DNA of 64,000 nt, taken from contig NZ_JAMWMR010000016.1 in assembly GCF_023887685.1 (NCBI RefSeq), forward strand, positions 1 through 64,000, written 5' to 3'. Position numbers and translations under genes: made by a program. The notes beneath the pieces were generated by a model, which had not been told where the DNA came from, searched no databases, and saw only the letters and a program-made list of their open reading frames with translations. Below, in pieces: positions 8,048 to 16,492 of the stretch; the stretch's first letter is position 1, and each line of letters opens with the position of its first letter. The DNA comes from Streptomyces macrolidinus (GTDB lineage: Bacteria > Actinomycetota > Actinomycetes > Streptomycetales > Streptomycetaceae).

Positions 8048-10257
8048 TTGTCGGTGTCGTCCTTCGCCTCGTCGTCCTCGCCCTCGATCACGGGGATGAG
8101 GGAGAGCTTGCCGCGGGAGTCGATCTCGGCGATCTCGACCTGGACCTTCTGGCCCACGCCGACCACGTCCTCGACGTTCTCCACGCGCTTGCCACCGGCG
8201 AGCTTGCGGATCTGCGAGATGTGCAGCAGGCCGTCCTTGCCCGGCAGCAGGGAGACGAACGCACCGAAGGTGGTCGTCTTCACGACCGTGCCCAGGTAGC
8301 GCTCGCCGACCTCCGGCATGGTCGGGTTGGCGATGCTGTTGATCGTGGTGCGGGCGGCCTCGGCGGAGGGGCCGTCGGCGGCACCGATGTAGATCGTGCC
8401 GTCGTCCTCGATCGTGATCTCGGCGCCGGTGTCCTCCTGGATCTGGTTGATCATCTTGCCCTTCGGGCCGATGACCTCACCGATCTTGTCGACCGGGATC
8501 TTGACGGTGATGATCCGCGGAGCGTTCGGGGACATCGCGTCGGGCCGGTCGATGGCCTCCGTCATCACATCGAGGATGTGCAGACGGGCGTCGCGGGCCT
8601 GCTTGAGGGCCGCGGCCAGGACGGAGGCCGGGATGCCGTCCAGCTTGGTGTCGAGCTGGAGGGCGGTGACGAAGTCCTTCGTACCGGCGACCTTGAAGTC
8701 CATGTCGCCGAAGGCGTCCTCGGCACCGAGGATGTCGGTCAGCGTCACGTAGTGCGTCTCGCCCTCGATCTCCTGGGAGATCAGGCCCATGGCGATACCG
8801 GCGACCGGGGCCTTGAGCGGCACACCGGCGTTCAGCAGCGACATGGTGGAGGCGCAGACGGAGCCCATCGACGTGGAGCCGTTGGAACCGAGGGCCTCGG
8901 AGACCTGACGGATCGCGTACGGGAACTCCTCGCGCGCGGGCAGCACCGGCACCAGGGCGCGCTCGGCCAGCGCGCCGTGGCCGATCTCGCGGCGCTTGGG
9001 GGAACCGACGCGGCCCGTCTCACCCGTGGAGTACGGCGGGAAGTTGTAGTTGTGCATGTAGCGCTTGCGGGTCACCGGGGAGAGGGTGTCCAACTGCTGC
9101 TCCATGCGCAGCATGTTCAGCGTGGTGACGCCCAGGATCTGGGTCTCGCCGCGCTCGAACAGGGCCGAGCCGTGCACCCGCGGGATGGCCTCGACCTCGG
9201 CGGCCAGCGTGCGGATGTCGGTGACACCGCGGCCGTCGATGCGCTTCTTCTCCTTGATGACGCGCTCACGGACCAGGGTCTTGGTCAGCGAGCGGTACGC
9301 GGCGGAGATCTCCTTCTCGCGGCCCTCGAACTCCGGCAGGAGCTTCTCGGCGGCGAGCTGCTTGACGCGGTCCAGCTCGGCCTCGCGCTCCTGCTTGCCG
9401 GCGATGGTCAGCGCCTGGGCCAGCTCGGGGCGGACGGCGCCGGTCAGCGCCTCCAGGACGTCGTCCTGGTAGTCGAGGAAGATCGGGAACTCGCCGGTCG
9501 GCTTGGCGGCCTTCGCGGCGAGGTCCGCCTGCGCCTTGCACAGGACCTTGATGAAGGGCTTCGCGGCGTCGAGACCGGAGGCCACGACCTCCTCGGTCGG
9601 CGCCTCGACGCCACCCTCGACGAGCTTGATGGTGTGCTCGGTGGCCTCGGCCTCGACCATCATGATCGCGACGTCGCCGTCCTCCAGGACGCGACCGGCG
9701 ACCACCATGTCGAAGACCGCGGCCTCCAGCTCGGTGTGCGTCGGGAAGGCGACCCACTGGCCGTTGATCAGCGCGACGCGGACGCCGCCGATCGGGCCGG
9801 AGAAGGGCAGGCCCGCGAGCTGCGTGGACGCGGAGGCGGCGTTGATCGCCACGACGTCGTACAGGTGGTCGGGGTTGAGCGCCATGACCGTGGCGACGAC
9901 CTGGATCTCGTTGCGCAGGCCCTTCTTGAAGGACGGGCGCAGCGGGCGGTCGATGAGCCGGCAGGTCAGGATGGCGTCCTCGGAGGGACGGCCCTCACGG
10001 CGGAAGAAGGAACCGGGGATCTTCCCGGCCGCGTACATCCGCTCCTCGACGTCGACCGTCAGCGGGAAGAAGTCGAGCTGGTCCTTGGGGTTCTTGGACG
10101 CGGTGGTGGCCGACAGGACCATCGTGTCGTCGTCCAGGTACGCGACGGCGGAACCGGCGGCCTGCTTGGCCAGGCGGCCCGTCTCGAAGCGGATCGTACG
10201 GGTGCCGAAGGAGCCGTTGTCGATAACGGCCTCGGCGTAGTGGGTCTCGTTCTCCAC
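8044..10257 (-). CDS. pnp: polyribonucleotide nucleotidyltransferase (PNPase)
   Basis: PNPase degrades RNA phosphorolytically from the 3' end. In streptomycetes it also synthesises the 3' tails of RNA. The 737-residue protein has two RNase PH domains, a KH domain (IGPKGKMINQIQ about 600) and a C-terminal S1 domain (VGERYLGTVVKTTTFGAFVS). It ends in an acidic tail. It starts with GTG, with GAGGAG nine bases ahead. It lies downstream of rpsO across a 320-base leader that carries a terminator and another hairpin, and it overlaps the M16 peptidase gene by four bases. Confidence 0.97.
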   Translation of the reverse strand: MENETHYAEAVIDNGSFGTRTIRFETGRLAKQAAGSAVAYLDDDTMVLSATTASKNPKDQLDFFPLTVDVEERMYAAGKIPGSFFRREGRPSEDAILTCRLIDRPLRPSFKKGLRNEIQVVATVMALNPDHLYDVVAINAASASTQLAGLPFSGPIGGVRVALINGQWVAFPTHTELEAAVFDMVVAGRVLEDGDVAIMMVEAEATEHTIKLVEGGVEAPTEEVVASGLDAAKPFIKVLCKAQADLAAKAAKPTGEFPIFLDYQDDVLEALTGAVRPELAQALTIAGKQEREAELDRVKQLAAEKLLPEFEGREKEISAAYRSLTKTLVRERVIKEKKRIDGRGVTDIRTLAAEVEAIPRVHGSALFERGETQILGVTTLNMLRMEQQLDTLSPVTRKRYMHNYNFPPYSTGETGRVGSPKRREIGHGALAERALVPVLPAREEFPYAIRQVSEALGSNGSTSMGSVCASTMSLLNAGVPLKAPVAGIAMGLISQEIEGETHYVTLTDILGAEDAFGDMDFKVAGTKDFVTALQLDTKLDGIPASVLAAALKQARDARLHILDVMTEAIDRPDAMSPNAPRIITVKIPVDKIGEVIGPKGKMINQIQEDTGAEITIEDDGTIYIGAADGPSAEAARTTINSIANPTMPEVGERYLGTVVKTTTFGAFVSLLPGKDGLLHISQIRKLAGGKRVENVEDVVGVGQKVQVEIAEIDSRGKLSLIPVIEGEDDEAKDDTDK

Positions 10258-10342
10258 TAGCTTTTTCTCCTCGTCTTCGTCCCGGCAGCCCGTGTGGCGG
10301 CGGGACGGTGGCGGAGAAGCGCTCCGTCTGGTGCGGGCCGGT

Positions 10343-10378
10343 CTTCGATCGAAGCACCCGGGGATCTTCCCCCGGGGG
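10343..10378 (-). promoter_or_regulatory. stem-loops in the rpsO-pnp intergenic leader
   Basis: CTTCGATCGAAG (10343-10354) is self-complementary, and CCCGGGG (10357-10363) can pair with CCCCGGG inside 10370-10376. The rpsO-pnp intergenic hairpin of Streptomyces is a known RNase III processing site. This is the matching location, but which stem is cut cannot be told from sequence. Confidence 0.5.
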
Positions 10379-10532
10379 CCACTACCGAGGACCGGCGGCG
10401 GCGCGGCGCGCTCCTCCTCGTTCGGTGTGCGACGGCAGCCTGGCGTGTCCCAGGCGTTGTCACACTGCGTCGTACGTATGGCGTTGTGCTACCACACTAC
10501 AAAGGTGGGGTGACAGTCCGCACGTACAGCAA

Positions 10533-10570
10533 AAGGGGAGCGGCCCCCTCGCGTGGGAACCGCTCCCCTT
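10533..10570 (-). terminator. rpsO terminator / attenuator
   Basis: AAGGGGAGCGG (10533-10543) pairs with CCGCTCCCCTT (10560-10570), starting ten bases past the rpsO stop. It would end or attenuate rpsO transcription before pnp. Confidence 0.75.
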
Positions 10571-10579
10571 CACGGCGTC

Positions 10580-10870
10580 TTACTTGGCGCCGCCGGCCGC
10601 ACCGCGGCGGATGCCGAGGCGGTCGACCAGCGCGCGGAAGCGCTGGATGTCCTTCTTGGCCAGGTACTGCAGCAGGCGGCGACGCTGACCGACCAGGATC
10701 AGCAGACCACGGCGGGAGTGGTGGTCGTGCTTGTGCGTCTTGAGGTGCTCGGTCAGGTCAGAGATGCGGCGGGACAGCAGCGCGACCTGGACCTCGGGGG
10801 AGCCGGTGTCACCCTCCTTGGCACCGAACTCGGCGATGATCTGCTTCTTCGTGGCGGCGTCGAGCGACAC
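10580..10870 (-). CDS. rpsO: 30S ribosomal protein S15
   Basis: S15 is a primary 16S rRNA-binding protein of the small subunit. The 96-residue protein shows the typical body (KEGDTGSPEVQVALLSRRI, HKHDHHSRRGLL, YLAKKD). GTG 10870 is preceded by AAGGAG; longer readings upstream have no family support. It is followed by a hairpin and then pnp, the common bacterial rpsO-pnp order. S15 often represses its own mRNA through the leader. I cannot identify such a structure here with certainty. Confidence 0.97.
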   Translation of the reverse strand: MSLDAATKKQIIAEFGAKEGDTGSPEVQVALLSRRISDLTEHLKTHKHDHHSRRGLLILVGQRRRLLQYLAKKDIQRFRALVDRLGIRRGAAGGAK

Positions 10871-11449
10871 GCGTACTCCTTGTGATTCTGTGGAGGCCAC
10901 CGAGTGCCCCTGGTCTGCATCGCAGGGGAGCTTCCATGACTCGGAAGGCGGGGATCCGCTGAGCGCGACCTCCAGATTCCCGGTGAGCCCGGTGGGGCTT
11001 CGGTGGGGTCCGGGGGTGCGTACACGAACGGCCGTCACACAGGGTACCAGCCCGGGTGGCGGGGCCTGTCCGGGCCGGTCGCCGCCGGTCCCCGGAGCTA
11101 TTCGAGTGTGCTGCTCGACGCGCCCCCCTCGACGAGGATGTCCGACTCGTCCAGGTCACTCAGCGTGTACCCGCTGTCATCCGGAAGGCTGAAGGGGAAG
11201 AAGGGCGTCTCCTTGCCGTGCGCGGGTCCCGGAGCAGGTTCGCGAGGTGGACCGAAGCTCGCGGCGGAGCGCCTTTCGGTCGGGCGGTACGACTCGGACC
11301 CGACGGCGCTGTGGCCAGGGGCCGGATGCGCCCCCTCGCGGGGCGGGACAGGGGAGTCCGGATCCGGGTGCCACTCCCCCACGGTGAGCGGTTCGTCCAA
11401 GTACTGTGACCGGGTTGCTCGTTGTACATCGTGAAAGGACCCGTCCACC
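10871..11449. other. divergent intergenic region between rpsO and a DUF397 gene
   Basis: These 579 bases hold the rpsO promoter and 5' leader on the minus strand and the promoter of the DUF397 gene on the plus strand. I see no credible protein or RNA gene. Reading frames that cross it have no recognisable domains or ribosome-binding sites. Confidence 0.6.
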
Positions 11450-11746
11450 ATGGCCGATGCGCTGGACAAGGAAGTCAGGGAACGCAAGGAGCGCGAGAAG
11501 AACGAGCTCTACGCCCTCGATATCTCGGGGGTCGAGTGGCACTGCGCTCCGGGCACCGAGGAGCACGAGGAGCGGGTCGAGATCGCCTATCTGCCGGGCG
11601 GCGCCGTCGCCATGAGGTCCTCGCTCGACCCGGACACCGTGCTGCGGTACACGGAGGCGGAGTGGCGTGCCTTCGTACTCGGTGCACGGGACGGGGAGTT
11701 CGACCTGGAGCCTGCGCCGCACAACGGCGGTCTCGCGGCGGAGTGA
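11450..11746 (+). CDS. DUF397 family protein
   Basis: A 98-residue protein with a charged lysine/glutamate-rich N-terminus. The DUF397-like body reads VEIAYLPGGAVAMRSS, then RYTEAEWRAFVLGARDGEFD. The ATG is preceded by GAAAGGA. DUF397 proteins are abundant in actinomycetes and usually pair with WhiJ-type XRE regulators. This one stands alone, between rpsO and the EspI-like gene, with a terminator after it. Compared with the short WFKSSYS-type members at 29 kb it lacks the N-terminal tryptophan/serine motif. No function is proven. Confidence 0.85.
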   Translation: MADALDKEVRERKEREKNELYALDISGVEWHCAPGTEEHEERVEIAYLPGGAVAMRSSLDPDTVLRYTEAEWRAFVLGARDGEFDLEPAPHNGGLAAE

Positions 11747-11757
11747 AGTGAAGCGAC

Positions 11758-11788
11758 AGGGGCGGCGTCATACGTCTGTGCCGCCCCT
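11758..11788 (+). terminator. hairpin after the DUF397 gene
   Basis: AGGGGCGGC (11758-11766) pairs exactly with GCCGCCCCT (11780-11788), beginning 11 bases past the stop codon. Confidence 0.7.
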
Positions 11789-12188
11789 CGCGGCTGGATC
11801 GAGCTGATGCCACGTCACGTCGTTGCCACCGCAGCGGCGTTCTTTCGTGAGGATGTCGAGTACGCCACGGAAGGAGGCCGGGCGGTCGGCTCGTGTTCGC
11901 CTGGATCGCCCCTCGTCGCCATCTCCCTTGTGAGCGGCCCGCGTTCGTACATCGCCCCGTACGGACGTCGTGTGACACGCTCCCCGCGCACGGTGCGGCC
12001 GACGGGCTAGCCGTAGGCACGTACTTGGTGATTAGGCTGGGACCGGGCGCCTGTCAGGATCTGTTACGGGCCATCGGCGCCCCGCGGGGGATTGCCGGGC
12101 GGAATCGGACGGCTTCGGACGGCTCCGGAACATCGAGAGCGGTCGCCCCGGCACAGCAAGAGGGTGCTCGACCACACCAGGAGGAACT
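11789..12188. other. intergenic region upstream of the EspI-like gene
   Basis: About 400 bases without a supported gene. It should hold the promoter of the following ATPase gene; the strong AGGAGG ribosome-binding site lies at its right end. No clear -35/-10 pair or repeat was seen. Confidence 0.5.
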
Positions 12189-15035
12189 GTGAACAGCGAT
12201 CGGAACGGGATCAGCGGGGGCTGGGCTTCACCCGACGATGACCAGTCCGGCGCCGCGTCCTCCATCGACGTGTCGGGCGAGTTCACCATCGACTACGCGC
12301 CGCCCGCCTGGTACACGCAGAACGCGTCCGGCACCTCTGGCACGTCCGGCGCGGCGGCGAAGCCGTCGTCGCCGGGTACGGAGGAGGCGGGTACGGCGAA
12401 GCCGGGTACGGAGGAACCGGCCACGGCTACGGAGGAGCCGAGCGCGGAGGCCGAGACTCCGGCCGATCCTTCGACGAACGGGGAGACCGGGGACGGCGAC
12501 GCCACCGGGGACCTGGAGAGCGGCGCCACGATGCGGTTCTCGCGGAGCGCGCTCAAGCGGGAGTTCGAGAAGCTGGCCGCCGCGGACAAGGAGGCCGAAA
12601 CCTCCAAGGAGACGGAAGACTCCACGGATGACGGCGACTTCGAGTTGAGCGCGCCCTCGGGCGAGGGTGCGGCGGAGCCTGACGGCTCCGAACCCCCCGA
12701 CTCTGCAGGTGAGTTCGCGTCCGGCGAGGCTACGGAGCCCGAGGACACGACCAAGGAGGAGCCGAACTCCGAGGCGCCGGAAGGCCCTTCGGCTACAGAA
12801 GACACGCCCGCCTCGGCTGCCGAGGAAGCGGCCGAGAAGAGCACGGCGCCCGAGGACACGAAGCCCGCCGACGCCGAGCCCTCCGATGCCGTACCGGCCG
12901 ACGTCGAGCCTGCCGACGCGGCGCCCGCAACGCCGGAGACCCCGGACTCCTCCGGGCACGTACCGCCGTGGACTCCGCCGCCGGTGCCGCAGGGCGGGGT
13001 TCCGCCGTTGCCGCCCGCCTTCCAGCCCGCCGTTCCCGGTCCGGCACCGCAGTGGCCGACCTCGCCGCAGCCGGCCGATGCCGCCCCCGCGGCGCCTGTG
13101 CACGACGAGGCCGCTCCTCAGCCGCCCGTGCCGCCGCAGCAGCCGTTCCAGCCGCAAGCCGGATACGGCTTCCCGCAACCCCCGGCCACCACTCCCCCGG
13201 CGCCCGACGCCCCTGCCCCGCAGGCCGGTTACGGCTTCCCGCAACCGCCCGCCCCGGCGCCGCAAGCCCCGGCTCCCGCTCAGCCCGCTCCCACCCCGGA
13301 GCCGCAGGCCTCGCAGCAGCCCGCGCCCGCACCACAGCCCACTCCCCCCGCGCCCGCTCCCGTACCTCAGCCCGCCCAGCCCCAACCCCCGGCTCCCCAG
13401 GCCGGATACGGCTTCCCGCAGCCGCCCGCACCGACCCCGGCGCCGCAGGCCTCCCAGGAGCCCGCGCCCGCACCGCAGCCCACCCAGCCGCAGCCCACTC
13501 CCCCCGCTCCTGCCCCCGTACCCACACCCCAGCCCACTCAGCCCCAGCCTCCGACCCCGCAGGCCGGATACGGCTTCCCGCAGCAGAGCGCGCCCAACTC
13601 CCCTGCTCAACAAGGCGGTTACGGGTTCCCGCAGTCGGCTGCCCAGCCCCAGCCTCCGGTCGATCCGCGGGCAGGGGCCGCGTGGCCGCAGCCCATGCAG
13701 CATGATCAGCGGCAGCCGATCAACCCCCATGCCGCGCCGCTCGGTTACACCGCCGCCGTGGAGCTGTCCGCGGACCGGCTGCTCAACAACAAGAAGCAGA
13801 AGGCCAAGAGCAGCCGTCCGGTCGGCGGTGGCCGGTTCAAGTTCGGCGGCAAGAAGGAAGAGGCCGAGCGGCAGCGGAAGTTGGAGCTGATCCGCACGCC
13901 GGTGCTCACCTGCTACCGGATCGCCGTCATCAGCCTCAAGGGCGGCGTCGGCAAGACCACGACCACCACAGCGCTGGGCGCCACGCTCGCCACCGAGCGG
14001 CAGGACAAGATCCTCGCGATCGACGCCAACCCCGACGCCGGTACGCTCGGCCGCCGCGTGCGCCGCGAGACCGGGGCCACCATCCGTGACCTCGTCCAGG
14101 CGATCCCGTACCTCAACTCCTACATGGACATCCGGCGGTTCACCTCGCAGGCGCCGTCCGGTCTGGAGATCATCGCCAACGACGTCGACCCGGCCGTCTC
14201 CACGACGTTCAACGACGAGGACTACCGGCGCGCGATCGACGTGCTCGGCAAGCAGTACCCGATCATCCTGACCGACTCCGGCACGGGCCTGCTGTACAGC
14301 GCGATGCGCGGGGTGCTCGACCTCGCCGACCAGCTCATCATCATCTCGACGCCCTCGGTCGACGGTGCGAGCAGTGCCAGTACGACGCTGGACTGGCTGT
14401 CGGCGCACGGGTACGCGGACCTCGTCTCGCGGTCCCTCACCGTCATCTCCGGGGTCCGTGAGACCGGGAAGATGATCAAGGTGGAGGACATCGTCTCCCA
14501 CTTCGAGACCCGCTGCCGCGGTGTCGTGGTCGTACCGTTCGACGAGCATCTGTCGGCCGGTGCGGAGGTCGACCTCGACATGATGCGGCCGAAGGTGCGG
14601 GAGGCGTACTTCACGCTGGCCGCGATGGTCGCCGAGGACATCGCGCGTCATCAGCAGTCGCACGGCCTGTGGACCTCGGACGGCAACCCGCCCCCGGTCG
14701 CCGCCCCACCGATGCCGGGTCAGCCGGTACCCGGCCAGGTTCCGGGCCAGATCCCCGGTCAGGCCCCGGGCCAGCCCGTGCCCGGCCAGGCCCCGGGCCA
14801 GCAGATCCCCGGCCAGGCCTCGGCCCAGCCCATGCCCGGCCAGATCCCCGGCCAGCAGATCGGCCAGCCCGCCCCGCAGCCGCCGCAGCCCGGACAGGCG
14901 TACCCCCCGCCCTACCCGCAGCCCGACCTGTACGGCGTCCCGCAGCAGCCCGGACAGCCGTACCCGCAGGCCCAGCAGCCCTACCCGCCGCAGCCTCAGC
15001 CGGGGCAGACCCCGCCCCCGCCGCCCCAGCAGTAG
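12189..15035 (+). CDS. proline-rich MinD/ParA-type ATPase, EspI-like
   Basis: A 948-residue protein in three parts. Residues 1 to ~560 are acidic then proline/glutamine-rich, with five copies of a GYGFPQ-containing repeat. Residues ~565-830 form a MinD-type ATPase with the deviant Walker A KGGVGKT beginning at K584 and the following DANPDAGTLGRR segment. The C-terminus is a run of PGQ repeats. GTG 12189 has AGGAGG ahead. This architecture matches mycobacterial EspI and the MinD-like protein at the edge of the S. coelicolor ESX cluster, which act with type VII secretion. No secretion genes lie next to it here. A role in localisation or secretion control is inferred. Confidence 0.85.
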   Translation: MNSDRNGISGGWASPDDDQSGAASSIDVSGEFTIDYAPPAWYTQNASGTSGTSGAAAKPSSPGTEEAGTAKPGTEEPATATEEPSAEAETPADPSTNGETGDGDATGDLESGATMRFSRSALKREFEKLAAADKEAETSKETEDSTDDGDFELSAPSGEGAAEPDGSEPPDSAGEFASGEATEPEDTTKEEPNSEAPEGPSATEDTPASAAEEAAEKSTAPEDTKPADAEPSDAVPADVEPADAAPATPETPDSSGHVPPWTPPPVPQGGVPPLPPAFQPAVPGPAPQWPTSPQPADAAPAAPVHDEAAPQPPVPPQQPFQPQAGYGFPQPPATTPPAPDAPAPQAGYGFPQPPAPAPQAPAPAQPAPTPEPQASQQPAPAPQPTPPAPAPVPQPAQPQPPAPQAGYGFPQPPAPTPAPQASQEPAPAPQPTQPQPTPPAPAPVPTPQPTQPQPPTPQAGYGFPQQSAPNSPAQQGGYGFPQSAAQPQPPVDPRAGAAWPQPMQHDQRQPINPHAAPLGYTAAVELSADRLLNNKKQKAKSSRPVGGGRFKFGGKKEEAERQRKLELIRTPVLTCYRIAVISLKGGVGKTTTTTALGATLATERQDKILAIDANPDAGTLGRRVRRETGATIRDLVQAIPYLNSYMDIRRFTSQAPSGLEIIANDVDPAVSTTFNDEDYRRAIDVLGKQYPIILTDSGTGLLYSAMRGVLDLADQLIIISTPSVDGASSASTTLDWLSAHGYADLVSRSLTVISGVRETGKMIKVEDIVSHFETRCRGVVVVPFDEHLSAGAEVDLDMMRPKVREAYFTLAAMVAEDIARHQQSHGLWTSDGNPPPVAAPPMPGQPVPGQVPGQIPGQAPGQPVPGQAPGQQIPGQASAQPMPGQIPGQQIGQPAPQPPQPGQAYPPPYPQPDLYGVPQQPGQPYPQAQQPYPPQPQPGQTPPPPPQQ
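13156..13638 (+). repeat. five QAGYGFPQ-type repeats in the ATPase N-terminal region
   Basis: Sequences close to CAGGCCGGATACGGCTTCCC occur near 13156, 13222, 13400, 13560 and 13612. They encode Q-A/G-GYGFPQ and are separated by proline/alanine/glutamine spacers of varied length. This is an in-frame coding repeat, prone to expansion or contraction. Confidence 0.8.
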
Positions 15036-15045
15036 GCCAGAGACG

Positions 15046-15081
15046 AGGGGCGGCCCGCGCCATCACGCGCGGGCCGCCCCT
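15046..15081. terminator. bidirectional terminator between the EspI-like gene and ribF
   Basis: AGGGGCGGCCCGCGC (15046-15060) pairs perfectly with GCGCGGGCCGCCCCT (15067-15081) around a CATCAC loop. It lies between convergent stops at 15035 and 15098. Confidence 0.85.
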
Positions 15082-15097
15082 CTGATGTCCCGAACGG

Positions 15098-16054
15098 CTA
15101 CAGGCTCGCCTCGTGCGCCGCCACCAGCTCCCGGCAGCGCTTCACGTCCTGCGCCATCTGCTCCAGCAGCGCGTCCAGCGAGTCGAACTTCGCCTGGCCC
15201 CGGACGAACGCGAGGAAGTCGACGGCGGCGTGCAACCCGTACAGGTCCAGGCCCACCCGGTCGATGGCGTACGCCTCCACCGTCCGCTCGGTGCCGTCGA
15301 ACTGCGGGTTGGTGCCGACGGAGATCGCGGCGGGCATCGCCTCGCCCTGGACATGCAGCCAGCCCGCGTAGACACCGTCGGCCGGGATCGCGGTGTGCGG
15401 AAGCGTCTCGACGTTGGCGGTCGGGAAGCCCATCTCCCGGCCCCGCTGGGCGCCGCGCACCACCACGCCCTCGACGCGATGGGGACGGCCGAGGACCTCG
15501 CGCGCGCCCTCGACATCGCCCTCGGCGATCAGTCGCCGGGTCAGCGTGGAGGAGAACGGCTCGCCGCCGCCCGCCGCACCGGACTCGTAGAGCTCCACCA
15601 CGTCGACCTCGAAGTCGTACGTCCGCCCCTGCTCGGCGAGGAACTCCACGTTCCCGGCGGCCTTGTGCCCGAAGCGGAAGTTGGGGCCCTCGACCACGCC
15701 CTTGGCATGCAGCTTGTCGACCAGGACCTTGACCACGAACTCGGCGGGCGAGAGCCGCGAGAACTCCGTGGTGAAGGGAAGGATCAGCACCGCGTCGACA
15801 CCCAGCTCGGCCATCAGCTCGGCGCGGCGGTGGTGCGGGGCGAGCAGCGGAGGGTGGCTGCCGGGGCGCACGACCTCGCTGGGGTGCGGGTCGAACGTGA
15901 CGACGACCGAGGAGACGCCCAGCTCACGGGCGCGCTCGACGGCATGCCGGATGATCAACTGGTGCCCGCGGTGGACTCCGTCGTAGGAACCGATGGTGAC
16001 GACGCTGCGCCCCCAGTCCTGGGGGATGTCCTCCAAGCCACGCCAGCGCTGCAC
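15098..16054 (-). CDS. ribF: bifunctional riboflavin kinase / FAD synthetase
   Basis: RibF phosphorylates riboflavin to FMN and adenylates FMN to FAD. The 318-residue protein has the nucleotidyltransferase motif GSYDGVHRGH at 22-31 and the flavokinase motif GFPTANV around 205. The GTG at 16054 has GAGGAGC ahead and yields the family length. The in-frame ATG at 16090 lacks a site. It lies downstream of truB, as usual in bacteria, but a terminator and about 440 bases separate them here. No FMN riboswitch was seen in the leader. Confidence 0.95.
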   Translation of the reverse strand: MQRWRGLEDIPQDWGRSVVTIGSYDGVHRGHQLIIRHAVERARELGVSSVVVTFDPHPSEVVRPGSHPPLLAPHHRRAELMAELGVDAVLILPFTTEFSRLSPAEFVVKVLVDKLHAKGVVEGPNFRFGHKAAGNVEFLAEQGRTYDFEVDVVELYESGAAGGGEPFSSTLTRRLIAEGDVEGAREVLGRPHRVEGVVVRGAQRGREMGFPTANVETLPHTAIPADGVYAGWLHVQGEAMPAAISVGTNPQFDGTERTVEAYAIDRVGLDLYGLHAAVDFLAFVRGQAKFDSLDALLEQMAQDVKRCRELVAAHEASL

Positions 16055-16399
16055 TGTGACCGCTCCTCGTCGAACCCGTGTCTGCCTCATTACGCAGGTC
16101 TAAGGGTGCCATGCCGGGTGGCCCTGGTCGGCATCGGGTTTGCAGGCTGTGACAGGCGGCACGCGGGCCCGCGGGTCCTCAGACCCCCTCGGGTGGCCGG
16201 GACAGGGGGTTCTACGGGGCGTGCAGAGCGGGTTCTGGGCATCGCAAGGACGTTGCAGGGGCGTCGCGGGGGCGTCTCGGGGCCGTCGCGGGGCGAACGC
16301 GCCCCCTTCCGCTCCCTCACTGCACTCGGAGCGCCTGCCCGATGGGGTGAATTGCGCGCCGGACAGCGCTACACCTGTGTGAGGGGGAACCCCGGGGGA
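16055..16399. other. truB-ribF intergenic region
   Basis: About 350 bases of very GC-rich DNA without a supported gene. It should contain the ribF promoter. Short GGGGCGTCGCGG-like runs recur near 16258-16300 but no ordered repeat is evident. Confidence 0.5.
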
Positions 16400-16441
16400 C
16401 CATGGAGCGGCGACCACCGTCGAGTGATCGCCGCTCCATGG
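16400..16441 (-). terminator. terminator after truB
   Basis: CCATGGAGCGGCGA (16400-16413) and TCGCCGCTCCATGG (16428-16441) form a perfect 14-bp stem 52 bases past the truB stop. Confidence 0.8.
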
Positions 16442-16492
16442 GGAGATCCTGAGGGCCGCAGGGCGCCCCTGTCGGCCGGAGACGGCCGCCCG

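Noticed and set aside
13156..13640. Regularly recurring repeats that might suggest a CRISPR-like array
   Set aside because: Repeats are in frame, spacers vary in length and encode proline-rich protein; no cas genes are present.
12228..14663. 811-codon minus-strand frame antisense to the EspI-like gene
   Set aside because: Leucine/glycine/arginine-rich shadow of the proline-rich coding repeats.
16055..16490. Possible FMN riboswitch upstream of ribF
   Set aside because: I could not find the conserved RFN helices; only a truB terminator and unstructured GC-rich DNA are visible.
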